DNA of 64,000 bases from contig NC_089185.1 of NCBI RefSeq assembly GCF_947507565.1, forward strand, positions 1,116,001 to 1,180,000, given 5' to 3'. The translations under genes and the position numbers were made by a program. Positions 50,692 to 62,172 of the stretch are shown here, in pieces. This DNA is from Oscarella lobularis (Eukaryota > Porifera > Homoscleromorpha > Homosclerophorida > Oscarellidae). How positions within the stretch are numbered: the first letter of the stretch is position 1; every line of letters begins with the position of its first letter. Under the pieces are notes generated by a model. It ran no database searches, was not told the origin of the DNA, and worked only from the letters and a program-made list of their open reading frames with translations.

Positions 50692-52456
50692 TTAATCTTT
50701 CTTCGTTCGTGTGTCTTCTAAGGCTCGGAGCCTTTCTACTAGAGATGGGTGGGAGTGGTTGAATGCTGCGTAGAGGGGATCGGCTATGGGAAAGCCGAGG
50801 TTGTCCTTGTAGAGTTTCATCAGAGCCGATTTGAGTGCGTTCGCTTGTTTGAGCTCCTTCGCAAAGCTGTCCGCTTGGAATTCAAAGCGACGAGTGAGCT
50901 GGGTTATGACAAACGATAGGATCTGCGGAGAGACTCGTTTTAGTAAAGACTTCATCTATTTATTTTAAGTGACCTCATTGTAAGGCTGGAATAGGAACTG
51001 AAAGACGATAATAAGCCCAATAATGGTGGGCTTGAGGCCTTCGAATCCAAACGCAACGTACACCTCCGTTTTGTTGATCAGCATACCAAAAGCGAAAAAA
51101 GACAGGAGGGTGTGGGCCTAGATATAGCAAAAGAGAAAAACACCACAGCATAACGTCATAGAGAAACCTATCCGTACCTGCATAAGAACCAAATTCTTAA
51201 GCACGTGGCTGAATTTCCAGTGGCCAAGTTCGTGACTCAGCACAGCTAGAATCTCCTCAATATTGCATCCAACTTTCTTGTGAACTTCCTTGCTTTCCTT
51301 CTCTTCCTTCTCTTTGATTTCTTCCTTTTTCTCCTCTTCCTCGTCTTTGGGCATTAGCCCGTCCTCAAGCAAAGTGTCAAACAACACAATGCGCTTGTTA
51401 TTAAAGAAGCCGTAAAGATAGGCATTGCTGTGAGCCGACCTCTTCGATCCTTCAACCACGTAAAGCTTTGTCAGCGGAAATTTCAACCCGCTTGCCAAAT
51501 CTTCAATCGCCGTTCTCAACTCCCCCTCAGGCAATAGAGTAAACTTATCAAATAGTGGAGCTATGTAGTTGGGATATACAGTTGCTAAAATCTAAACCCA
51601 TTAGGCAGACAATAGATGAGACAAACGAGAAAAGGAAGAAGAAATCCCATACCAGAGTCACAGCAAAAACAAATGCCCAGACATATATGAAGAAGTAGTC
51701 ACCGCCCCATTGGATAATGTAGACAAGTAAGACAGTAATGAGAACCACAATTGGTATCCAGACGACGAGATTCTTTATTTTGTCTTTGGCAAAGAAGGCG
51801 GGCGTCTGGTAGGTTTAATTAAACGCGCCATCAATCAAAAGAATAAGCAAGACTATAACCTGTTTGTTGAATCCATGATGTTCCTCGATAACAAATGTGG
51901 AATAAATGCCCCATGGCAATTCAGTAATAAAATTAAACAGACTGAAGATAACAACCCAGATGCCAGTTATAATAAACTACAATACAAACGATTAATATTA
52001 TTGAATATAGGAATTGAGTATACCTCGTCGTCAAAGGTATATCCAATCGATTCTGTCACAATCATAGCAAGGTACCAAGACACAGGCAATCCGCCGAATA
52101 TGAATGCCTAGAAAAATCTCCGTTTTCCGCTCGCATACGGGTACGCCTAAACACGTGCCTACCGTTGCGATCATTTGCGAGTATACTCCGTGATAGAATG
52201 CAAAATTGCTCTTATCCAGTTGATAGAGTCGCGATTTTGCAAACGTCGCTTCGTCGATAAGCGAGCGAACCTCCTTTGGAGGATGCGCCGACGACCGAAT
52301 CAAGTTCCTCTACGACAAAAACGAACGTAACGACGGTCGAGAGACGTCGCGGGGCTCGCAAACAACCTGACGTCGCGCCAAATAGCAATCCCATACGTAA
52401 ACGAGCCACGAGAACGCGAACGTTCCAGAGAGAATGGGGTTCATCGCAAAAAACAT
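50692..52456 (-). CDS. ZMPSTE24: CAAX prenyl protease 1 (ZMPSTE24/FACE1, M48 family)
   Basis: Multi-exon; starts [20 protein letters not shown]. The second exon reads [20 protein letters not shown], nearly the family consensus. Membrane segments follow ([16 protein letters not shown]). The zinc protease motif is intact as [10 protein letters not shown] (HExxH). [20 protein letters not shown] and [10 protein letters not shown] precede it. The C-terminal third has [20 protein letters not shown] with the third zinc ligand Glu, and [21 protein letters not shown]. Between RIVLFDTLL and HELGH is a long Lys/Glu run. Role: ER and nuclear envelope protease that removes AAX and the upstream residues of farnesylated proteins such as prelamin A. 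The start lies 53 bp downstream of the same-strand aminotransferase stop. Confidence 0.95.
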
Positions 52457-52509
52457 AGATCCCGTATACCTACACACATCAATACACTAATCAGTAATCT
52501 CAGACGACG

Positions 52510-53856
52510 TCATTTCCCGGAAATTTTCAATCGATCTCGTCGTATGACATTGCATATGAATTCGACGTCGCTCTTCTGAAGGTAATGATGTGTGGGCAGA
52601 TAAAATCCGACCCGTCCTAGCCGTTCTGCGTTGGGCAGGTCAGGCAGCTCGTAATGAGAGTCTCGCTGCCGCTGATGCAACAGCAGAGGCGGTTGCAAGT
52701 GCAGCGGAAGAAAATAGTCGCGAGTTTCGATTCCATTCTCGGCCAAGACTCGTCGCAAGCTGCGTCGTTTCTCTTTGGACTCGACTTCGACTCCGAACAC
52801 CCACGGCGTATCGGGACCGAATTTCGACGTGGGCATGAGCACGACGTCGGGCAAATCGGCGAGAAATTCCCTATACCAGGAAGCAATCTCCTCCCTCCTT
52901 TCGGCCACTTTCCACACGTCATCGACCGCCGGCGCGACGAACGCCGCTTCGAGTCCAGACATTTTATAGTTGCCGGACCGGTACAGATGCATGAAATGAT
53001 ATTCGGGCACGAAGCCGTGATTGACGTAGCTCTGTAGTCGATCGTGCAGCAGAACGCCGTCGTCGTCCCAACGTTCGTGCTTCGACAGGACAAAGCCGCC
53101 GTCGCCCGACGTGATCAGCTTGTTCGCGTAGAGACTCGCCGCGGCAAAATCGCCCGTTCGTCCGACGAGTCGACCCTTGTACGTCGTCCCAATCGCCTCG
53201 GCGATGTCCTCGATCAGAACGAGTCGATTATCGTCGCACAGTCGACGAATGGGATCGAGATCGGCGGGGATGCCGTACGTGTGACAGACGACGATCGCTC
53301 TCGTTCGACTCGAGAGACGTTCGCGATACTGTTCGACGCTCGGATTGTAGTCGCCTTCGGCTGCGACGTCGGCGATGACGAGTTTTGCGCCGACGTCGAT
53401 GACGGCGTTCGCTACGGCAATCATTGTCAGTGCCGGAACGATGACTTCGTCGTTGGGACCGATGTTGGCCGCTTTAAGGCATAGAAGCAGGCCCGTGTAG
53501 CCGCTTGAGCAGGCTTTGGCCGTTGGAAGTTCGAATAGGGATTTGAGCTTCTCTTCGAAATTTCGAACTGGTTTCGTTGCCGATGAGATGAGGCCGTTTT
53601 CGATGGCTTCGACGACGCTTGCCTTTGCATGGGGGTGTATGTAGGGCGTTGAGACTGGATAGCGCCATGCGGAGGTTGGTTTTTCCGGCTCGAGGTACGG
53701 CAAACTATCTTTTACTTTCTGCGGTAAGGCGTTAACCGTACTGACAAGAATGTCTTTTAGCGAGAATCGAGGACTCGACATTGCAACGATTGAGCACGCA
53801 ATGCGACTACAGGCGGCGCGGCGGCGGCAGTGATGCACAGCAGACAATACGGGCAT
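52510..53856 (-). CDS. DegT/DnrJ/EryC1/StrS-type sugar aminotransferase
   Basis: An intronless ORF of 448 codons in an intron-rich neighbourhood. PLP-fold motifs are in order: KACSSGYTGLLLCLKAANIG, DEVIVPALTMIAVANAVIDV, LVLIEDIAEAIG and the lysine region ASLYANKLITSGDGGF, in which the Lys of ANK forms the Schiff base. GNYKMSGLEAAFV and RREEIASWYREF follow. The family transaminates keto-sugar nucleotides (for example GDP-4-keto-6-deoxymannose to GDP-perosamine) for glycan assembly; the substrate here is unknown. It is common in bacteria and rare in animals. The 25 residues before MSSPRFSLKD are basic and could be a targeting peptide or untranslated. It is head to head with two glycosyltransferases. 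Confidence 0.85.
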   Translation of the reverse strand: MPVLSAVHHCRRRAACSRIACSIVAMSSPRFSLKDILVSTVNALPQKVKDSLPYLEPEKPTSAWRYPVSTPYIHPHAKASVVEAIENGLISSATKPVRNFEEKLKSLFELPTAKACSSGYTGLLLCLKAANIGPNDEVIVPALTMIAVANAVIDVGAKLVIADVAAEGDYNPSVEQYRERLSSRTRAIVVCHTYGIPADLDPIRRLCDDNRLVLIEDIAEAIGTTYKGRLVGRTGDFAAASLYANKLITSGDGGFVLSKHERWDDDGVLLHDRLQSYVNHGFVPEYHFMHLYRSGNYKMSGLEAAFVAPAVDDVWKVAERREEIASWYREFLADLPDVVLMPTSKFGPDTPWVFGVEVESKEKRRSLRRVLAENGIETRDYFLPLHLQPPLLLHQRQRDSHYELPDLPNAERLGRVGFYLPTHHYLQKSDVEFICNVIRRDRLKISGK

Positions 53857-54292
53857 GTATCGCCACGCCTTCTAGAGGGATCTTCCCTTACTGCAGTTTC
53901 TTCCTCTGCTGAGGCAGCGTTCTCCACGCCTTTACAGTAGAGGAAGTGGGTATAGGGAGCGGTCCCTTGCACACTTGCAAGCAGCTCTCGTCTTCTCGGT
54001 GCGGCGCGAATTTTCTCCTCTGCTGAAGCAGCCAATTAGGCTAACGTAATTTAATAAAAAAAACTACGAGGTAAACTTCGATTATTGCCAAGCACAAAGA
54101 CGATCGGGTGACGTACCTTCGCTGGAACGACTAAACGAATCATGCAGATGAGTCACGGAGCAATCATCGCTCGTTCGGGACTCACCCTCGTGCCCACGCT
54201 CCGCCCTTGCACGTGCCCAAACAGGCCCTGGTGTCGGTGTGCGGCGCTTCGCAAACGGACATAATACCCATATCCTGACCGCCACTCTCTAT
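53857..54292. promoter_or_regulatory. Divergent intergenic region with a 17 bp direct repeat
   Basis: 436 bp between the start codons of the aminotransferase (-) and the first glycosyltransferase (+). TCCTCTGCTGAGGCAGC at 53902-53918 recurs at 54016-54032 with one change (A for G). The TGCTGA core resembles a half-site for Maf-type bZIP factors. Such a paired element between co-oriented pathway genes could co-regulate both, which is an inference. A minus-strand ORF also spans it, but only as an extension with no family match. Confidence 0.4.
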
Positions 54293-56280
54293 ATGGAAAG
54301 CTTCGTCCGTCCTAAGCTTCGCGTGCGACGACGCGACTGGAACCATCACCATCGCGACGGATGGGGATACGTCGTTCGCGAGATGTTGGAGAAACATTTT
54401 CATTCAGACGACGGTCTCACGGAATGCATCGCATCCGTAGAAGACGAAATCGTTCGCATATCCACTTCAGGTTCGACGCTGGAGTCGTCGCCTTTCTGCA
54501 GACCGTGGGTGGGCTTTGTCCACCAGGCGGTGAACACGTCGTACGAGGACTTCCCCGACTTACGACGTCTTGTCGCCAGTCCCTTGTTCCAACGAGCCCT
54601 GATTCAATGTCAAGGACTGTTTGTTTTGTCCAGCGTAAATAAAGCGTACTTGACGATACCTCGCGAGGATTTTCTCGCTGTCAACGTCTGCTTCTGTCCA
54701 TATCCCGCCGTTCCAGTTCCAAGTAGGTATCGCTTTTCATTCGAAAAATTTTGCGAGAACGAGCCGCGACGCGTCGTCATGATTGGTCGTTACTTGAGGA
54801 AGTTTCAGGACATATACGATCTGCCCGTTCCGATGGGATTTCAAAAGTATCTATTGAAACCGTTTGATGACGAAAGATGGGACCGCCTTCAGCTTCATAT
54901 CGCCGTCAATGAAACGGTGAAGTGCGTCGAACGCCAGCCGTCCGACAACTACGACGATCTCCTGTCGCAATCGCTCGTCTTTCTCAGTCTGAGCGACGCG
55001 GCCGCGTGTACGACCGTCGTCGAATGCATCGCCCGATGCACTCCTTTGCTCGTCAATCGTCTGCCGGCTTTGGAAGAATATCTCGGCGTCGAGTATCCGC
55101 TTTTCTACGAGAGCCTGAACGAGGCCGCTCGGTTGTTGACGCTCGATAAAATCGAGCGTACCCATCGCTATTTAGCCACGATGCCAAAGAGACGATTCGT
55201 TGAACCGGATTCGTTTCTGAGAGCGATTAGCAACAGTGCCATCTATCGCTCTCTCCCTTCCTCCGAAACGTCTTCTCGATGCGACATCACGGTGATTCTT
55301 TGCTCGTACAAACGAGTCGATTCCATGGACGAAATTCTCCGTCGTCTCTGGTGTCAAGACTTCGCCGGAAGGTATCGCATTGTGCATAGACAAATGAATA
55401 AAAAAAATGCGATTCGAGTCGACTTTTAGTTTTGAAATCATCGTCTGGAATAACAACTCTTCCACGCAATCCCGACTGTCGGCGCTCTGCCAATCGTATC
55501 GCAGCGAGAAACGTCGCAGCGTCAAACTCATCCATAGCAGCGAGAACTACTACTGCATCGTTCGTCAGGCGATCGCACATCTCATGAACGGCACGACGCT
55601 CGTGACGTGCGACGACGACGTCTTGCCAGAACCGACCTACCTGTCCAAATTCTACGCCAAGTACGAGAGATACGGCGAGTCGGCCGCCTTGTGCTGTCGC
55701 GGTCACATCTTTCGCAATCACGCACTCGACGACGTCGATCCCGCGCGCTTTTGGACTCGCCAATGCGAGTCGAAAATCTTTTGCGACGAGACGCGGGACG
55801 ACGTGCAGGTAGGAAGAGTTTTCCGGGATTTGTATCCCGTATTGTTCCTTTCAGGTACACTTTCTCCACGGCTGCGCTTGTCTCATACCGCGTCGCGTGC
55901 TACTTCGAGTGCTCGAGTATCCCATGCCCGATGCCGAGTTTGCGCTGATCGACGACTACTGGCTCTCCTTCGTCGTATCCCATCACCTGGGATACCCAAT
56001 ATGGAAAATACAGGGCAGCACGATGTTTACGATGACGGCGAGCGCCGTCGCTCCGGATTGCGCGATGGCACTCAATCCTGACGTCGTTGAGCAGCGAATC
56101 AAATTCTACGTCTATCACATGAAAGAAGGATGGCCCGGCGAAAAGAAAAAACACGCCGACAAGAGAAACAGAGAGGGGCGGCAAGTCGACGTCTTCGAGT
56201 ACGAGCCCACTCCAAAAAATCGCGCCATCGAGGCGGAGGTTCACCAATATCAACCACTGCCAGATCAATATTCATTTTAA
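54293..56280 (+). CDS. Two-domain glycosyltransferase, copy 1 (GT-B-like plus GT2-like)
   Basis: Three exons: 54293-55371, 55430-55808 and 55855-56280, in phase, 627 residues. The N-terminal ~340 residues look like a GT-B enzyme (WVGFVHQAVN, LFVLSSVNKAYL, SLVFLSLSDAAACTTVVECI, PLLVNRLPALEEYLGVEYPL). The last motif set, an Ala/Thr-rich E-C-I helix and V-N-R-L-P-A-L-E, is the nucleotide-sugar pocket of that fold. The C-terminal ~260 residues look like GT2/GT-A: VILCSYKRVDSMDEILRRL, IIVWNNN, SSENYYCIVRQA and the metal motif TCDDDVLPE. Start at 54293 aligns with copy 2. Both domains probably act on one glycan, each adding a sugar. It is the tandem partner of 56369-58170. Substrate unknown. Confidence 0.8.
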
Positions 56281-56368
56281 TCATTGAATTTTTGAGACGA
56301 CCTTTTTTTCTTATTTCTTATTTTCTATTGTATTGATATCACTGAGCCCCCCACTCCCTTTTGGGAAA

Positions 56369-58170
56369 ATGAACGACTTGAGTCGCAAGCTCAAAGTCGT
56401 GGATCCGACCCTGTGGAATCACCATCGAGGCGGTTGGAACTACGCGATGGGCCTCCTCAGGGAGCACCTCCACGCGAACGACGACGAGGCGGCGACGCTC
56501 TGCATCAGCTCGGTCGAAGACTACGTCTGCGACGACAAACCCGTCGACGAACCGTGGATCGGCTTCGTTCATCAGGTGCCGCGCACCGATTCCCGTCTCT
56601 ATCCGTGGTTTCCCGATTTGGATCGGTTGACGAAGAGCGAGCACTTCGTCGAACGCATGTTGCCCCGGTGTCGCGGTCTCTTCGTTCTATCGTCGATCGT
56701 GCGCGACTATCTCGCGACGCATTTGCGCCCGAGCGTGCCCGTGACCAAGGTTTGGTATCCGGCGACGCCCGGAGGACGCGCGTTCGATTGGGACGCGTTC
56801 GTCGGCGTCGCGTCGCGCACCGTTCTCTTCGTCGGCGAGTATCTGCGCAATTTTCGCGCCTTCGACGATCTCCAATTACCGTCGAACTATCGAAAAGTTC
56901 TTCTCAAGGCGCCCGACGTCGATTTCGATCGTTTGGGAGTGCGATTCGGCGACGACGTCGAGTTGAGAGAGCGCGTCGACGACGACGAGTACGATCGACT
57001 TCTCTCGCAAAGCGTCGTCTTTCTGAATCTTCTCGACGCGCCGGCGAACACGACCGCGATCGAATGTCTCGCGCGTAACTGCCCCCTTGTCGTCAATCGG
57101 CTTCCCGGATTAGAAGAATATCTCGGCGTCGACTATCCGCTCTTCTACGAGGGAACCGATCTCGACGCGGCGGCGCGTCTCGTCGTAGATGACGAGGCGC
57201 TTCGAGCTGCCGTCGATTATATGAAATCGTCGTCGCTGAAGCGAAATCTCGACGGAATCGAGTTCGTTCGCGACGTGCATCGATCGGCGATCTACGTCGG
57301 CTTGCCGACGCCGCCGTCGCTGGCGAACGGGCCGCTACAGCAGCGATTTTGCGCTACCGTCGTCATTTGCTCGTATAAACGTGTTTATAACATCGAGAAG
57401 ATTTTGCGTCGCTTCGCCAATCAGCAGGGAAATCCGGGACGTTTCGAGGTGATGGTGTGGAACAACAATTACGACGAGTCGGCGAATCTCGATGGCATAT
57501 GTCAATCATTCAGCGAGACGCTTCATCTCAAGTTGATTCACAGTACGGAGAACTATTACTGCATCATACGCCTGGCCGCTGCGTCGTTGATGCGCAGCGA
57601 CGTGATGATCATTTGCGACGACGACGTCATTCCGAGAGAAAATTTCGTCGAAAGATTTCTCACGAAGTACAACGAGTACGGACCAAACGCCGTCCTTTGC
57701 TGTCGAGGTCACGTTTTCGACGATCACGAGCTCGATGAAGAGAAGCCACAACAATGTTGGGAAGAGTACGAGAACTTGAGATTCTATGGACAGGAGAAAG
57801 ACGACATGCAGGTAGGTCGACGGGCGTGACGACTTCGTTGACGTCATCTTTTGTGTTATAGATTCATTTCTTGCACGCTGACACGTGCCTCTTTCCGCGA
57901 CATCTTCTGCTCAAGGCTGCGACGTACGAGCTTCCGTCGCGCGAGTTCATTCTCGTCGACGACTATTGGTTGTCCTTCGTCTTTTCTCACCATTTGAACG
58001 TGCCCATATGGAAAATCAAGGGGGACGATATGTTTGAATCGACGGAATGTTCGGAGGATCGTAGCAAGGCGCTCTTCTATAATCCTCGAGTCGAGGAGCA
58101 ACGCATACGGTTCTACATTTATCACATGAGATGCGGATGGCCGAAAAGCTTGCATCTAAAACACGCATGA
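56369..58170 (+). CDS. Two-domain glycosyltransferase, copy 2
   Basis: Two exons, 56369-57811 and 57862-58170, in phase, 583 residues. Same layout as copy 1: WIGFVHQVPR, LFVLSSIVRDYL, SVVFLNLLDAPANTTAIECL and VVNRLPGLEEYLGVDYPLFY in the first domain; VVICSYKRVYNIEKILRRF, MVWNNN, TENYYCIIRLAAAS and ICDDDVIPRE in the second. It ends near KSLHLKHA. The 3' intron lies at the same place as in copy 1 (after the Gln of DDMQ), but the intron between the two domains is absent here. An ATG at 56333 would add 12 residues. It starts 88 bp after copy 1 ends, on the same strand, so tandem duplication is clear. Confidence 0.8.
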
Positions 58171-58326
58171 AATGTTGCGAATTCTTTTATCTTGGCCGAA
58201 CCTTTAGGAATTTTATAGACTCTCTTTTTTCGTGGGGCCCTTTTTTTATACACAGAATGATCACTACCATTTTTGACATGCCCGAGCATACACGCGCTCA
58301 TCGTGCACAAACACAGACAAGACGAG

Positions 58327-61300
58327 TCAGAAATCCATGAGTGCATTGAGAAATTCGCGATAGGATATTGTACCGTCGCTCACCTGAAACTCTGTCGCCA
58401 CGTGCTCAAAGTCTTCGTCGCTCACGTCGACGTCGCAAAGCTTCAGGACGGCGCGCAATTCGTCTCGACGCACGAGCCCCTTTCCGGTTGTGTCGAGTTT
58501 CTGAAAGTAACGTCGAAGGGGCTTCCACTGGGCAAGCAACTGCCGAGAAGAAAATGTTGGGAAAAAAAAGTACCTACTGCAATTTCCTCTGTACCTGATT
58601 TCTGAAATTGATCACTAAGCCAGGTACTCCTTTTGTAGGATTTTGTGGTATTGCTGGCACAGGCTATGTCAATGCGATTTATGCGAAAAATGCTCTTTTC
58701 TAATATACTGCACCCACCTGAAGTTCTTCTGTGACGTCTCTCTTCTTGTGCGACAACAGTACGCCCATATCATTGCCAACTCTGTAGGTCTGATCTGGCG
58801 GCTGGAACGGTTCGAGAAAGGCGACGTAGCTGACTCTATAAATAAGATATACAGTATGTTAAACCTTCAAGGGAATTCACACTACCGTCCGTCCTTGAAT
58901 GGATCGAAACGGTTGGCCATGACGTCCAATTCCGACTGCGTCAAATCCGACACGAGATTCTTGACCACTTCGTGAAAGCCGCTCCTATCTACCAGCCCCG
59001 TACCGCCGGCATCAAGAGCGGCGAACCGCTTTCGAACGGCCGCAAAATGAAGACGCAACTACGGAGTATATATAAACAGAAAAAAGGAGTTTTCAAACTT
59101 CGACTAACCTTTGCTTTTAGTTTGTGCTCAACCATGTCTTCGGATCGATGAAGCGTCTTTGACCTCTGAAAGCAGTGGTCATCGGTCCATTTCTTGTTCA
59201 CACGTTGGCGCCTTGTTACGCCTGTCAGTTACACGCGCTTCCCCATGACGAATGCCCCCTTTTTACCCGGCTCACCCGCTGACTTGATTTTGAAATCAAA
59301 ATGACGCATGAACTCGTGGAAATCGAGAGTGTTGTTTGCATTCTTGATGAAGTTTGCCCAAAGCCGCGACATCTCCGACTTGGTAAGATCGATTTGGAAT
59401 CTGCACCAAAAACGATGTCGATGCAATTAATCAAAGCCTCACAACGTACCGGTGAAAATATTCCCAGAGCATAGTCTGATTGAAATGCTCCAAATTTGAC
59501 TCGTCAATCTCTTCGAAAACCTACCAAACAAACAGCGCAATTCTTCATACGAAATAGATGCGATTCCCTCTCCTTACACGTCTTAAATCGGTATACTGAG
59601 GTTTCAAAATCAATCTAATGTGATCTTCAATTTCTTCAACAGACCTGCCTTCCATTTCCCCTTCAACATCTAAATCCTCCTTTTCATTTGCTGCAAATAC
59701 CTGTCTACAGTACCATTGTGAGCACTTTATCCTCCGTACAGAATAGATCTTCTTACCTCGTATTTCCCCTATCAAACTTCTCCAGAAATTCTCCGTACGG
59801 AACGAGTCCGTCCGAAGTCAAGTGTACGTTTCTTAGAAGTTCCGCAAAATCCCTATCGGTAATCATTTTCTTCAATTTCGCTTCCAATATAGCTCTGAAT
59901 TCCTTCTTCGATATTACACCGGTGCCTGCCTGATCCAGCGCTCTAGTGTAATAATGTCAAGTGAACATAGAGAGATGCCGCCTAAAAACGCTCATACTGA
60001 AAAGTTCCCAGAAGTGAAAGAAAATCGCCTTGAAAGAGTTTCATCAACGACGACTCGGCGCCGGAAGCCGTCACGGCGCTCGCTTTTCCAGGCCTCTTAT
60101 TGAACCTGCATATCGAGAGTAGAGGAGTCAAAGTTCTCTCCTTTCTCCCCCTACTCGTGGTTAGGATCAGTCAATATGCCACTGGCAACGCTTCCCTCGC
60201 GACGATCCATGAACCGTCGAATGAAGTCGTTGTAGGAGAAAAGGGAGACGGAGCCCAATTGGCCGCGACCAGCGATGCCACATCTGAAAATTAAGAAAAA
60301 CTAGTAGAAAAACGACGACGAACAACGGTTAAATTAAAGAACCTTCGAAGTAGTAAGTCGCATTCCTGGGCTGTCAACTGAATACCGAATTCGCTGAGAG
60401 CAAGACGAAATCCCTCTCGAGATATCTTTGAATTATAAAAAATCAAGGTCACCCTCCCCCCCGCGCATTCTATGAATATTGATTCGCTCACTTTTCCCGT
60501 TCCACGCGCGTCGACTTTTCTAAACGCCGTTCTCATTCGTACAAATCCCTTATTGAACTAAGGAAGTCTCCCCTAACGAATGCGACGGCCTGTGCGCGTT
60601 CTCTTTCTTACTTGCTCCCTTAGCATCTCTTCGATCCTGGTGACATTGCCGTCATCGTCGTCGTCATCGTCGTCATCGTTGTCGCGATTCCGTCTCTTTT
60701 TTCTAGGCGGACTCTGACGCGGCAAAATGCGCTCGCCTGCACAGCGAGATAAATTCACAAAACAAGCGCGTGCGTCTCTCTCTCTCATGCCTTTGGCATT
60801 CTCTTTTATTGACAGACCGAGCTTGTTCATCAACTTCTCCACGTGAATGACGCCTCTCTCTTCGGAGTCGTACCGTCGCCAGAGCTTATCAAACTCCTCC
60901 TCTTCGATGGGAAAGTTGAGTCGGTTGAGCAGGTTGAGAAATTCCGGTTTGATTAGAATTCCGTTCGTTTTTCCCGACGGAAACAGTTCGCCCATCGTTG
61001 AGAATCGATCGCGCACTTTGCCTCGAAGCTGCTGGTGGACTTGAAAGGCGGTCATGAATCTCGGCCCGTGACGAGACACGGGGTCAAGCCACTTGATCGA
61101 AGCCTGTCAGAAAAGAAAACATCTGCGTTACGACGAGCCAGTTAAATTTGCCTGCCCGCCTTTTTGTGAAAGTGAGAGTAGAAATCGTCGAAGGATATAG
61201 CATGTCTTTTATTCAAGCCAAGCCTTTAAAAATGATCCGTGGAGAACAACGAAACGTACTAGTAGCACGTTTGCGTCACCTTTCCAATAGTTTCTGATAC

Positions 61301-61995
61301 GTGTGATTCGTTAGGTGCGGGAAAAGATTGGTCAGTATACGAAAGAGGGCTTCACTAGACAATTATCAGTATTTAAATAATAATAAAAATAAAAAGACTT
61401 TCTCCTCCTCCTCCTCCCTCCTACCGGCTGACGTTTCCTTTGCCCGTTGCGTCAAACGCCTTGAACGCGTAATTGATCTGATAAAAGCATCCCGTTCGAA
61501 ATTTCTCTCCGAGCAAAGCAATCATCTAAGAAGCCCCTCCTCTCAATCTGCAATATTAGAAAAAACGCACACGAGTCCTACGTCATCGGCCGTCATTTGT
61601 CCTCTCTGATTTCCCTGAGTGCGCGGCCTGACAGCAATTCGTCGACTGAACGCTCGACTACCGATCGCCCGAATGGGAGCTCCCTGCGGAGCGGTCACTC
61701 CCTCCTCTTCCGGAACAGCGGGGAGTTTCTGATGAAGAGACGGCAATTCGGCGAGCCCGGTCGTCGTCGCCGGCCGATCGTTTGGCGTCGACGCCGCCGT
61801 TGCTAAGGCGCCGCCCGTCGACGGACGAGCGGCGTTCGATCGCGACGCGAGACCGCGCACGCGTAGGGAATCCGTTGCGGCGGAGTCGACTCCCCGCTGT
61901 TTGGCGAAGGGGTGCTCGATGCGGGGAAGGCGCGGAAGTTTGGCGGCCGTTGTCGTCGTCTCCGATTCGAGTTGTATGTTCGCTGTCGTTGCCAT
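58327..61995 (-). CDS. Multi-EF-hand protein (EFCAB6-like)
   Basis: Many exons. From the 5' end: a basic Ser/Thr-rich N-terminus (MATTANIQLESETTTTAAKL, from about 61995), then a series of EF-hand-type helices and loops at about 61440-61510 (INYAFKAFDATGKGNVS), 60870-61080, 60480-60540 (AFRKVDARGTGKV), 60370-60450, 59770-59930, 59280-59400, 58870-59100 (RKRFAALDAGGTGLVD) and 58327-58539 (LDTTGKGLVRRDEL, DGTISYREFLNAL). Many loops keep only some of the canonical Asp/Glu ligands, as in EFCAB6, a DJ-1- and androgen-receptor-linked protein in mammals. The last exon ends with LMDF. A tract at about 60650-60690 codes for poly-Asp. Exon ends were not all resolved. Confidence 0.7.
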
Positions 61996-62172
61996 TTGCG
62001 CTGGTTGCGATTTCTTTTTTCTGGTTCTTTTTCCTGCTTGCACGCGTTTGGCGTGTGCAGCAACAAATGCGTAGCTACTGGCAACTGCATTGAGTTCGCG
62101 AGACGCGTGCGGAATTCTTTTGTGTATCCGGGCTTTCTGCTTCACGTGCGCACGAGCCTGCGAGAAACGACG
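61996..62172. promoter_or_regulatory. Divergent promoter between the EF-hand gene (-) and RPL10A (+)
   Basis: 177 bp between start codons. An ORF that extends the EF-hand gene N-terminus to 62145 is possible, but the ATG at 61995 is preferred because ribosomal gene promoter space would otherwise be lost. Confidence 0.35.
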
